Source of the DNA: Haliclystus octoradiatus
Lineage: Eukaryota; Cnidaria; Staurozoa; Stauromedusae; Haliclystidae
NCBI GenBank assembly: GCA_916610825.1
Contig: OU744446.1
Location: forward strand, 38,664,261-38,728,260
DNA length: 64,000 nucleotides
Direction: 5' to 3'
Both the position numbers and the translations under genes were made by a program. Under the pieces are notes generated by a model. That model had not been told where the DNA came from, ran no database searches, and saw only the letters and a program-made list of their open reading frames with translations. Below are positions 1-17,100 of this stretch, piece after piece. The number at the start of each line of letters is the position of its first letter. The stretch's first letter is position 1.

Positions 1-19
1 GTTATTATTCACATCATAG

Positions 20-3000
20 GCAAACGTTACTCTCAAAATTCCTGGTAAAAAACTTGAGCATCAGGGGATTAAAATTGAGTTCATTGGACAAATTGGTAAG
101 TAAACGTATTCTCTCTATTCTACAGTTGTGATCTAAATGAATATTCATTTTATAGACTATGTCCACATATATTTCTATAATTGAAAATGTATTCCTTTTT
201 GTAATTAATCTTTTGATATAAAAGACATCAACAAAAAGACACGTTTCATGATAACATTTCCATGTAAGAGAGTACAAATATAAACTAGTTCAAGGAAAAA
301 ATATAAAGAAGTAATTAAAAGAAGAAATTTATCTGAAGATCCAACCTGAGATTAAAACATATCTTATATGATCTAGACAATTTATGTTAATTAGTTTTCA
401 CTATAACTTTTTTGTAAATTTTTATTTTTACTCTCTTGCCAAAATGTTATCAAAAAGATGATAACATTTTATAAATCACCAGACATTTTAGCAGCAGCCT
501 TCAGACTATTTCCACCCTAAATTTTGAACTTTTTTGAAATATGAGTTTTCTTGTCTGAGTCATGTGTCTTTATCGCTGTCTTTTATTTTCAAAATAATCA
601 AGCAATCAATATTTTCTATTTTGATTTCAGAACTTTTTTACGATAGAGGTGTTCATCATGAGTTTACGTCGCTTGTTAAAGAATTAGCAAAACCTGGAGA
701 ACTAACGCAAAAAACTGGATACGATTTTGAATTTATCAATGTAGAGAAACCATATGAAACATATACAGGAACTAACGTCAGATTGCGGTAAGAAAGATAG
801 TGTAGTAGACATGTAATCGGAAGTCAAATTCGAACAGGCTAAGAACCAATATTAAGAATGATCACAATTGTTCGATAATTATTCAATGCATACAAAAAAT
901 ACTTTATTTATACTTCAGGCAAATATAGAAAAATATAATATAAAATATAATATAAGAGTAATAATAATTAATGCTGACGTGTAGCATTGTACAGTTGAAG
1001 TTATCAAGAAGTTATAAAAATAAATCAATGTTGGCGTTGATAATCGCTTTATAGTATTCCAAATATGTGCTGTGGGCATGGTCTGATATAATATTTTGCC
1101 TTCTGGAATCCAGCATTTTGATAAAACGTATTATCGGGATTTTTTTTAGGTTAAAGTTCACCACATTTAAAATGTTATATATTGTCAAGAGACTGAGACA
1201 TTTTTCTCAAAGTTCCCTTAGCCTTCCGAAATCCTGATTCCGCCATTCCGGCTTTCATCCAACTCTCTCTTAGGGGGTATTTATATGAGTCGGGCTAGCC
1301 GAGTTGACAGTGAGACTGGCTGTTTGTGCCGCCTGTTTATGTAGCAGTTTCATCCCGCTTTCAGCCCAGCATAAGTCACCGGGCTGACCTCGATTTTCAA
1401 GCATGAATATCCAATTAATCGACAGATTGTAATGATTAATCGGCGGCTATCAAATTGGCATTGAATGTCAGTAACTTTCATTATCGTCTCACCCCTATTA
1501 TAGATGACCTAATTCCCATGTTTATCCACACAATTTTAAAATAGTGTAATCGGTATATTTTAATCAATGTTTTGCACTTCTTTCACAATTTAGGTATTTT
1601 CTTCGCATCACAATTGTTCGTCGTTTAAACGATATTGTTAGAGAGATTGATATTGCTGTACATACATTGTCAACATACCCAGAAATGAACAACAGGTATG
1701 GCAGTAATTTATATCAAACATACCGTATATCATCATATCAAATCATGTTTCATGACAGCAGTGCAAGTTAGAATTGCCAACTGATCTTACTGCACAGTAG
1801 TGAGATAATGGTATATAACAGTCACCTATAAGATCTAGATAAATTGTCCACTATAGACAGGTGGCCTTTCTATGCAGGGATGATTCAACAAAATAATGCT
1901 TTTCATGTATTACCGGTACTGAAATGGCTACGGCTAATGCTTTAACTGAATACTGTTTTTGATAATCAGCATAATGTTTTTATCTTCATTTTTATTTCTC
2001 GTTTTCAAGCAGCATTAAAATGGAAGTCGGTATTGAAGATTGTTTACATATCGAATTTGAATACAACAAATCAAAGTAAGTCAAATAAAATAACAGCATC
2101 CACAACATTTCTGATTTGGAATAAAAATAATATTCTGATACTAAAAATGATGTATTTTCATTCTTTAGATATCATTTAAAAGATGTCATTGTTGGTAAAA
2201 TATATTTTCTTTTGGTTCGTATCAAAATCAAACATATGGAATTGGCAATTATCAAACGGGAAATTGCTGGAAGTGGTAAGTGCAATCTAGTAACTACTTT
2301 GCATCAATGAGACTCAAAGAAAGACAGATAATTACTAGAAAAAGGAGAGTTGATTCAACCAATCAAATGCAACAACAGTCAACACTACGTGGGACCATGT
2401 GGGTTAACATTGTTGGGAGTCTTGAGGCCTTGGATCATTTATCTCTCTACAGTCAAACCTGTTGTAGTAATCACCTCTATTCAGCGGCCACCTGTATATA
2501 GTGGTCACTCATGTAGTGTCTAGAATGGCAATAATGAGATCTCTGAACCTTAGACATGCCCAGTTGAAGATGTAATCATGTAAACTACTTGAAATCTATT
2601 CCAAGGCCATCACCATGATTGACATCATGTCACATCATGACATGTCATGTCAATCACCTAAGATTTCTTAGTTCATCCAAGTTTAATATCATCTGAATTC
2701 AGCGACATTCGAAATAGGCCTACATCAAAATTCACATTATGATTATATGTTTCAAAATTGACCTAGGTTAATCCTTGACTAAAACAGTTATTAATCGAAA
2801 GTGAGGTGAATATTGGCTGGTTAATGACCTATGATGTCCGCTGAGGTTTTAATAGACCTGTGCCACATGCCCCTGTACTTCACTTGACCTGCGGCTGCTG
2901 CGTATAGGGACATGTAAAAAATAAGGTCAAAAAGTGATGCGCTCAATTCAGAAAAATGAAATGACCAATCACAGCCAAGCATCTGTGACGTATCTTGGAT

Positions 3001-5874
3001 CTATGCACTGATTGGTCTAATTACTTAATTTATGAAATTATTTTGTGACGTATATCATGAGACAACTTCCAAGTTCCAACTCCTTCAAGAAAAAAATATT
3101 ATTCATACGTATTTTCAAAGCTCCAAGCAGAGCTACATTTTGCTCGTTTTGTGAATGTTTCGTAGCAGTTTGAACCAAAGGTTTTGAGCTTTTGAGCTCA
3201 ATCCTATTTTCATTTAATATATCAGCATGCTTCTATTGGGTATTTAATTCGTTTTATCTGGAGATGTGCCTGCTTTATAAAGTTTATAAACTACCGAATA
3301 TTGTTACGCCGTTTAATACGCTGGCTCGAATGCAAGTTGGATGTGTTTTCTTGTAGTTCAAGACCAAGGTTTAAGTTTTTAAACTTGATTTAATGTTTAT
3401 GAAAAATATCAACATGCTTTTATTGCGTGTTACAATTGTTTTATCTGGAGATGTGCCTTCTGAATGCATAATCGATTGATATCGAACTGTAGGCCTAACA
3501 CGTGCAACTTGGAAGAAAACACTGAATGCCCTAAGAAATAATAATTTACTCATATTGAAACACTCATCGCAGCAATTTGTGAAGATCGACATACAAATTT
3601 ATTCTTTGATTACTTGTATGAGTTGTAAAACAGCTGATAAACTGGCATTAAACGGTACACTATCAGCATGCAAATATTGCAATTTTCCGTGAATGTGGCT
3701 GACACACTTTTCATTCTAGAGGCATAACATTAGACTTCATTACGGATATTTTTATCATTAGTTGATAGAATGGATTACAGATAATACTTTTCTATGATAT
3801 GAATGATTTGAATACATCTACTTTACTCTGTTGTTAAATGTTAGTAATGTGAATGTCAGTAATATTTTCTTTGTATGGTAACAACATTAATATATTACTT
3901 CGGCTCCACATTGTTTTTTCTTTAATACTCTGTAGAAGTTGTTCTCCATTCAGTTTCTCAATTCATATCTGCAATATTAATTCACTTCAATCAAAATGTC
4001 TAGGATTTGCAAAGCTCAAAAATTACGTTCTGTTTTAAAATTTGAAATTGATTTTAAATGTGTGATGTCGATTAATGACCTTCCGTCTTGACAGTTGTTG
4101 TTTTCGTTTACTGTTGACCCGCATATATTTGACAGCAGGCGCTTGTGGAGCGCATGCGTATTAGGGTCAGAATTTTCTCAGCGCATCACTTTTTGACCTT
4201 ATTTTTTACAAGGCCCAGATGAGCGCAGGTACGCAGCGGAATAGTGGGCCTTGTGGAGTTAGGCTAAGGTTTAACATATTTCTATTCACCGTTTTTAATT
4301 TCATGCCAACAGGGCCAAATACTTATACGGAAAACGAGACAATTGCCAAATATGAGATTATGGACGGCGCTCCAGTAAGAGGTAGGTTAAAAATGAATTT
4401 TATTGCATCCAATTATTTCTTGAATCCTTCTTTTAGTTTTGAAACCACGACAACAACTTGCCAATTAAATACTAATGAAATACCACCATTGAAATTCCAG
4501 AAATGTCTAGGATTTGACCATAACAGACTGGCAACCTATAATCATTGACAATTGTTATCAGCCAGTTTCCAGGCTGTCTCGCGTCAGCATCTTTGATAGA
4601 AAATTTGGAAATCTAATAAATGTTAGCAACTGTGAGATAATAACCGATCCTGTCCCAAGTAAATGTCAATAATGAACGGTTCTGAAAATAGCAGTTCTGA
4701 ATGGCTTGTTTTCTTTTAAGTAATTTTTTATTCTGTCAAATTTTGAGAATATAAAAATATAGAGATATCTATCAATTATTCTATCGGTGGGGAATGTTGA
4801 GCAGGTAGAAACCATTAGTCAATGATGTTTGAATGACCCTATGGTATTTTCCCAATAATAATATTTAAAATTCAATAAATAAATCCAATCTTCCAGAAAG
4901 ATAAAAACTTTTGTTGATATACCCTGCGAAACGATCCTATATCAACTGTTGATATCAACTGTTTCATTATGCTACATCGTCAATAGTTGTTTTTATTTGT
5001 TATCAAATGTTAATTTCATGTTTGTTTGATTTCAAGGTGAATCAATCCCTATTCGCTTGTTTTTATCTGGTTATGAATTGACACCAACAATGAAAGATAT
5101 TAATAAGAAATTCTCTGTTCGCTATTATTTGAATCTTGTTCTTGTTGACGAAGAAGAACGTCGTTATTTCAAACAACAGGTAAATGACTAATCACAGTCA
5201 AGCAGGAAGTCGTTTCAGACTCTTGAATTAATCTAGAAAATATCTATCTAGAAACTATAATTGTACCTACAAACCAGGTTTGCAAAAGGCTAGGAATATT
5301 CAGAAGGAAATGGCAAAATTTGAAATATAAGAATTCAAATTCATATGAAAAATGGAGAAAATAGAATTTAGATTTGCGGAAACCAATAAATTTCCTTTTC
5401 AAAATGTTCCCAGATCCTTCAAATTATTATCATAAGAGGTTACGCCGTTACAGTTAGCGTAGTATATTGGAATAGATAACAAATCATTAACACAGACAAT
5501 CTTATTCAGAATGACTATTCAACAAGCTAAAATTTAGACCTGCAAGAAATTTTCTTGCAACCAGATGTTTATCAACCCTTATTCGGGAGGACAATTTTGA
5601 ACCTGTAAAATGCAGCAACAATAAAAAGCAATGGGGAAGGCTAGTTGTAGTTATAATCTTGATGAAAAATATTTCAATTTCTTTTCTTCCTTAACCCAGT
5701 TATTTTATCGACCAATAAAGCACTTTTGTGTTTTATGAAGATTTACAGATTAATTTTCAAATGATCAGACTGAATTTTCTTTATTGTTAGGAAATTGTTT
5801 TGTGGCGAAAAGGAGATCTACAGAAACGAAGACCTGTCTTTTCTGCAGAAAGTGCCAATAGAGATTTCAGCTGA
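20..5874 (+). CDS. VPS26: VPS26 retromer subunit, 5'-partial (8 exons seen)
   Basis: Arrestin-fold subunit of the retromer, which binds VPS35 and recycles cargo from endosomes to the trans-Golgi network and plasma membrane. Exons: 20-95, 631-787, 1594-1695, 2013-2075, 2169-2275, 4313-4381, 5037-5179, 5791-5874, all with GT-AG junctions and matching phase. They give 266 residues plus stop, the C-terminal four fifths of a protein usually about 327 aa long. Recognisable stretches are KKLEHQGIKIEFIGQI, VKELAKPGELTQ, IKMEVGIEDCLHIEFEYNKS, ETIAKYEIMDGAPV and KKFSVRYYLNLVLVDEE. The tail after EIVLWRK is shorter than in vertebrates and unlike them. The initiator exons lie left of the window. Introns carry MITE fragments and a 1.4-kb inverted-repeat element. 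Paralogues A and B cannot be told apart; a single ancestral gene is likely. Confidence 0.93.
1811..1910 (-). mobile_element. Degraded fragment of the 177-bp TA-flanked MITE
   Basis: Matches the reverse orientation of the family seen intact at 23672-23848, including the stretch reading ccactatagacaggtggcct. Both ends are decayed. It lies in the VPS26 intron before the exon at 2013. Confidence 0.55.
2450..2527 (+). mobile_element. 5' fragment of the 177-bp TA-flanked MITE
   Basis: Begins CAGTCAAACCTGTTGTAGTA and continues through the gcggccacctgt and tagtggtcactc blocks of the family, then diverges. The second half is absent. It lies in the VPS26 intron before the exon at 4313. Confidence 0.65.
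2862..4257. repeat. About 1.4-kb element with roughly 85-bp terminal inverted repeats
   Basis: The left arm (about 2862-2955) and right arm (about 4165-4257) are reverse complements, with the best block reading taaaaaataaggtcaaaaag. Inside are diverged direct repeats around the block tttatctggagatgtgcct (near 3257 and 3437) and a third partial copy near 3665. No long ORF is present. It looks like a non-autonomous DNA transposon in the VPS26 intron between exons ending 2275 and starting 4313. I could not define a target duplication, so the ends are approximate. Confidence 0.6.
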
Positions 5875-6263
5875 GTGAATATTTTAATAAATTCACATGT
5901 ACATTAATCTAGGCTTATCATCTGAGTTACCATCTAAGAAAATTGAAGCCTACAATCTTAGGTATTCTTGCAATCATAAAATAGTATTTGCAATTAGCTG
6001 AATTGGAATCAGGGCTACTGGTATCTCAAATTTTCTACTTTAATTCAAATTCGTATAAACCAAATGTCTCATCTAATATCGGAAAATATATTGTTTGGTA
6101 GATTAATATATCTGATATTGATTTTTAAAGAAACAATGCTTAATGTATGTTGTTGATACAGCTTGATTTGATAATAATGTTAAAATTATATACCGTAACT
6201 ATCTAATCTTAAATAAAAATCAGAATTTATTATATCAGCAAATCAGAATATAATTGTATCTGT

Positions 6264-6280
6264 AATAAATGAAAAATAAA
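6264..6280 (+). other. Candidate VPS26 polyadenylation signals
   Basis: Two AATAAA hexamers (6264-6269 and 6275-6280) lie about 390-400 bp past the VPS26 stop, before the first downstream MITE. They are positional candidates only; AATAAA is common in this composition. Confidence 0.4.
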
Positions 6281-6422
6281 ATCATTTATAAATTGAAATA
6301 ATTAGTTTGTTCTCTGCTTATTTTTCAAAATTTCCTTTAATCATCAACCAAAATAGAATAATTAATTTTATTAACTGAATGTAATTTCAAATTGACAATA
6401 TTTCTTGTTCTCAAAAATAGTA

Positions 6423-6598
6423 CAGTCAAACCTGTTATAACGGTCACCTCTATACAGCGGCCACCTGTCTATAGTGGTCACTCTTCCAATGTCTAAATAG
6501 CATTTTCTATTGAATCAAACCTGTATATAAAGGCCACCTGTCTATAGTGGTCAATTTATCTACCTCTCTTAAGTGGCTGTTATATACAGGTTTCACTG
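6423..6598 (+). mobile_element. Intact MITE of the TA-flanked 177-bp family
   Basis: Starts CAGTCAAACCTGTTATAACG and ends ACAGGTTTCACTG, with imperfect inverted termini flanked by TA on both sides (6421-6422, 6599-6600). The 20-mer ccacctgtctatagtggtca occurs twice inside. Size and TA target fit a Tc1/mariner or pogo type non-autonomous element. No coding capacity. Confidence 0.88.
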
Positions 6599-6689
6599 TA
6601 TAAAGCAACAAATAACGTCAACCGAGATGTGTTGTTATGTGCATGATAAAACAATGATGCAATTAATAATATTAAGGTGCTAATAATGA

Positions 6690-6790
6690 TACGGATGTGT
6701 CTGCTGGTATTACAGGGAGAGATACTAAGAAGTAAGGGCTAATATGGCTGTTAGCCAGAGCTCTTCCTTAATACAACAGAAATGACTCTG
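6690..6790 (+). repeat. Dispersed repeat shared with 28218-28345
   Basis: The stretch gtgtctgctggtattacagggagagatactaag...gctcttccttaatacaacagaaa aligns, with indels, to 28245-28335 in a BBS2 intron. The class is unknown. Confidence 0.5.
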
Positions 6791-7579
6791 CAGTTGACTT
6801 TGGATGGTACACATAACATGTTATGATGATCAAAACTCTGCAAAGATCAGATTGAGAAATATAAAATAGCTCCATTATCTGTGTTGCAAATTGCAATTTA
6901 GTTTTGTGCGTTTTACATGGATGATGTTATATTTAGATCTGAAATTATGTCACAGTATATTTTAAACAGTCATGCGATCAACATCATCACACAACTGAGG
7001 GTCTTGGTGAAGCAAAACCAGTACAGACAGACCTTTTAGACTTCGCATAGCAATAAAGTCTAATTCGTATTTTGAGAATGGGATCGTAATTTATAAAAAA
7101 ATTAGACATCCTGCATCGTTTTCCTAATCTTTTCCCCCCTTTCTATAACCATTTTATATGCATTTGAGCTAAGAAGGGTTTGACCGTAAACTTACTGTCC
7201 TTGTAAAAGCTGTCCTCTGTGATTCAATCGTTTGATCGGATCAACGCCTTGGGAATTGTTACTGTCTGGTTGAAATAATTTGAACTGCTTCCTACTTGGT
7301 GAAATTAATTTGACCATTTGACGAAACCTGGTTGACAGACTGAGCATAACAATTGAAAAACAATTCTATTGGATTTCATTACTCTGAATTGATAGCTTTT
7401 ATTTCATTTCCCTCAATTTACACTACATAATATTCTATACATCATTATTACTATTTCTAAAGTATACATCAATTCAGTTACAATTAATTCAGATAAATTA
7501 GAAAAACGAGACACGCATAAATCCTAAGTGTATGTAGACATTTAATTTAATTTAATTTACAAAATGATTCATTAATAAA

Positions 7580-12822
<5,243 letters not shown>

Positions 12823-14103
12823 TATATTGCAGATAATTAAACTAAATACAACCGATGCAAGTTGCTCAGCCAGCTGAAATAAATAAATTGGCAAAATTCT
12901 GCCATTTACGTGTTCAGTGACGAAATGTACTTGTTTTCTAACTTCCTTTCATAACTAAAATCGAGTCGTTGTTTTAAACCAATCGTATTCATTGATTGGC
13001 TAATTTGATTAAATAAAGACCAAAGTCGCTTCCCGCGTTTTTTGTGAACATCAATTTCAGTCACTTGACGATCAGACTTTTGTTTAATTTTTCCCAAACG
13101 ACGGGAACAGTATTACAAAGAATTTAGCAGAAATGTATCCGTTCTTGAACATCTATTGTTTAAAAACAAAAGCGTATGTTTAATTAAGCACGTTTCACCA
13201 TACTTTAGCTGCATGATGAATGAATGCCAAATATGCCAAAGTAAGTTTTGAAGAAGGAGGAGATTGATCGTATGCTTTGTTTTGGCTTCTGTTTGTAATT
13301 GCTTTGTTTACAGAATGTGATCATTAATCTCATGACAATACCAACCCCCAAACCTACGTATTTCTTGATTTCCAGTATCAGTTTTTTGCTTGTATTTCAT
13401 CTACTATCGATGCCACCACAAAATATTAATTTTCACAAATTTTTACTTATTTCTGTTTCACTTTCGTTTTTTCAAGGAAAGTTTTGAGTAGATTTTTTAA
13501 AAATTATTTTAGTTCATTTCAGTGTGCGTGTGTGTATGTTTCATTTTAATTATTAGGGTGTTCAGGGAAAGTGATAAAATATCTTGACTTCATAATCATT
13601 TAGTAGATTTTTCAGTTTCGTTAACAAAACCCTCTTTTTTAAATGATTAAGAAATTAAATTGTCAACGAAAATATGTACAGTAATTTGATTATTCAACAT
13701 TTCTGAGAAAAAATTGCGTGGGACATCCTCATTCGTACTATAAACATTAAAGAGCTATTTTCTTGGTTAAAATCAAATGAAGAAATCAACAACACATCAT
13801 TTTGAGTTTGTTGTTATGTTACAGATATTATTTCAATATCTAAAACATTATATATAGCTTATGTTAATGTAACATGCATCAATTAAGATCTCTATTCTAC
13901 ATTAATTTATTATATCTTTATCCCTAAAGCAATGATATATCACTTTGGATTTCCAGATGATGCATAAACAGGGAAATTTGTTATGTAGACGAACTTCCAT
14001 AAAATATTTAATAATATTGATTAATGAAGTTTATAAATTAATTTATTATATACATATGTAATTGGGAAAACCTTCAATTTCTTAAAATCAGATCAGAACA
14101 TCA
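12823..14103. other. UAP1 upstream / MYB downstream spacer
   Basis: Between the UAP1 start (transcribed leftward) and the MYB stop. It contains the proposed UAP1 5'UTR exon edge (12823-12873), the UAP1 promoter somewhere beyond, and the MYB 3'UTR with a minus-strand AATAAA (TTTATT at 14042-14047) 57 bp past the stop. No repeat or extra gene was recognised. Confidence 0.55.
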
Positions 14104-17100
14104 TCAGAGTCTCAAAGCACGCGAAATACATTTTCTTCTTCTTGATTCTGAGATCAGCCGCCTAGCTTGCTCTGTCAATATCTTTTGATCATTTGTCATA
14201 CCACATGCATAGTGCGTAAATGAATCTGGCAACTGCTGAAATAATAACAAAAATTAAAGTTTATTAAATGAAAACTCTAACTGTAGGATCATTATCTCGT
14301 TTTTGATGCTGCTGTTCATTTGGAGATTCACAGTTTCAAATTCAGAGCATTTTTGTTATTAAAGACCATAAAATGACCAGCAGCCTTTGTATATTTTTGT
14401 CTTTGAAATCTGGACCCAGATTTCAATCACTCGTTTTCATGATACACGGCCCGCCTTTGTGTCTCCTTTGCACACACACGCGATTTTGCAAAACATTTCG
14501 TAAAACGAACATGGAAGCATCTCTGCTAAGTTATTTATCAATGAGCTGGTTTGGAAAGTTACAAGAGCAGTAGAGGTGGACGTCGTAAGGGCTTTCGACG
14601 CTTGAATAAATGTGTCCCACAAAAATCAATTCACTTGCTACTAGCGTCATACGAATTGAGGAAGGATGACAGAGTTGAAAGCTACAACTGAACTCGACTG
14701 ATTCAAAATTTCATGTTGGTGTTTACTTGACACAAGAATATTAGGGATTGAAAGAACAGGAAGAGATTTGTTAGCATTCAAAATCGAAATTTATCGCCGA
14801 AACAAAATGAAATTTTAACACTAGGCCAGGTGAATTCGATTTTTAATACGGATACTTTGATCATTGACTCAAAATTATATTTGTAAACACGTTACACGTA
14901 GGCTTCGTCTAAAAATAGTTAGTTACATACCTATGTATGTTTTATATTGCATTGTTTTTCTGCAATATTTATGCACGTAAATTGTAAAATTTAGAATCAT
15001 ATGAATTTATTTAGTGTTGATTTGAAAGTACATTTTATCCAAGTTGTTTTGATTTGCGTCAAACTTCTCAGACAGATAATTGGTCTGTGACTCCCATTCC
15101 GCTATTTATTTTTGAGCCGTATACATTTGTTGGCTATCTATAGCCATACACTTTGCGTTTCGACAAGTAATAATTGAGATTTATCCAAAACTGAAATTGA
15201 TAAACCAGACTATTTTCTCGAGCTTTCTGTAGCTTTCTGTCGTGTCTTTCCGTAGCAACAACCACGAGGACAATCCTCTGACGTGAGCGCTGACGTCACT
15301 TTCCAGAGGATTAGCCTCGTTTCTTGTGATCAAGACAACAAAACAAAGCAAAGGCTGCTGGTCATTCGAAACTCTTTAAATGTATTCAGACAGAATAATT
15401 AAAAATATCAAGGGTGATATATAGCTATAGTACGTGTACGCTGACAATGCTGCCACAAAAAAAACCCTATGTATCACAACACCAGGAAAGATTCACAACA
15501 AATATGACATAAAATGTTGAATGTTATAACTCAAATCCAAATCTACATATACTTCAGTAACAATGTTATTATATCGTAATCTTTGTATCGCTTCCTTTTA
15601 CGCTACAGTACAAATATTGTCTATTCATTGTAACTCATGTAAATATCGCCTCTCAACAATGTAATCTTATTCCTTGTGTTGTGCTCTAATGCATAACACA
15701 TATAACTCAACATGTTGTATTACATGCACTCTCTCATTACTGCTTACACAGTATTCTCATCTCATACTATTATTACACAACATATACTTACGTTATAATG
15801 CGATTTTGTAGAAATTTCGGTGAACTTTAGATTTCGCACTGGCGGTGTTTTGCAGGGCATCTAAAACAAATTTTTCAAAGAAAGAGATTCACAACGATGT
15901 CATTTTGATATGAATGTATGCATTATATGTATGTATATGTGGTATATATCTGGATAACAAGCAGAATGGGAAATGTATGTGAAAAATTAATTATGGAAAA
16001 ATTACGTCTAGATTAAGTTATAGTGCACTGTGTAGTGAAATCTGTTTTGATTAAAAAGAGTTTAGAAATTGTGAAGTTTAACAAACGAGAAAGGGATTTT
16101 TGCCAATCCCACTAAAATTATTTATAATTTTAAAAGATAATATCGATCCACAGTTTAATCTTCTTATATAAAAACTCTACAAAGTAATGACATCAATGCA
16201 GATTTAATTAATTCGGTTCAGATCAAGTTGAAAAATCATTAGCGTTATTTTGTTGGCCTATAACTAAATTCTGTATAATTCATATATAGTGATGGATCAT
16301 GGCAATTGGCAAGTTTGCCATAATATTTGTAGTAACCAAAATGCAATACCTTGAAAGATGGTGGCCTTAACATCATGTTTCCTGTAGATGGAGTCATTAG
16401 ACTAGAATCCAGCATTTTGACAAATAAATTAGATGTTGGTGTTGTAAGTAGGTCATCAAACGGTATAACAGAAGATGGTGTTCGATGCGATGTTGAACGT
16501 CTTTTGCGGTGTCCAGAAGAAGGAGTTTTCAGTAAACTAGAATGTTCCTATCATAAATATAATAGTTACAAATGGTTATAGGACACATATTCAGCAAACG
16601 TTGGGACATGCAAATTAATTGTTTGCCAGGGGCAGAGGAAAGTGCTTATTCAAAATTAGATTCCAGAAGCTAGGTTAAGTTGAGAAGAAAATTGATATAT
16701 AGGCTGAACCTCAACATAAGCTTCAGAAGGAAAGAGCGGAGTTGAGAATTCTTTAGAATTCCGGAGGCGGAAGCCTGGACCTTTAGACTGGCACTGATGG
16801 TAGCCTGTAACACGCTATGTGCAGAGCTCTGTTTTCGAGGCTTAACAGAATTTTTGTCATAAAATCATGGAATAATTTACATAAGCAGTCTGGTTCAAAT
16901 CAATCACACATACATAGACCTACCTTGTTGTATGAAGTTTTTTTCCCATCAATAGATCTGTTTTCAGAAGGAACAGCAAACAAAACTCTTCTTGGAGACA
17001 TCCGGCCTTTAGCACGGACTGATACAGAATTATTGCCTGACTTTTGACTCTGTGGTGTACTAGGTGAAGCATATGTATGGTCTAGTGGGCTAGCAAACAA

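Larger units (their letters stand above)
5875..7579. other. Convergent VPS26/UAP1 intergenic region
   Basis: AT-rich DNA between two stop codons, presumably 3'UTRs and spacer. It holds candidate VPS26 polyadenylation signals near 6264-6280, one intact MITE (6423-6598) and a dispersed repeat (about 6690-6790). On the UAP1 side the nearest minus-strand AATAAA (TTTATT at 7398-7403) lies about 180 bp past the stop. No further coding sequence was seen. Confidence 0.6.

Noticed and set aside
4219-4548. 109-codon frame overlapping a VPS26 exon
   Set aside because: It spans intron and exon 4313-4381; only the exon part resembles protein, and that is VPS26.
14373-14622. Overlapping plus and minus frames in a MYB intron
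   Set aside because: Both strands are open over the same stretch and neither has splice sites or similarity.
15292-15299. CRE (TGACGTCA) as a MYB regulatory site
   Set aside because: It lies deep in the last MYB intron within a small inverted repeat (about 15269-15320) and similar octamers occur at 45398 and inside the foldback element; nothing supports function.
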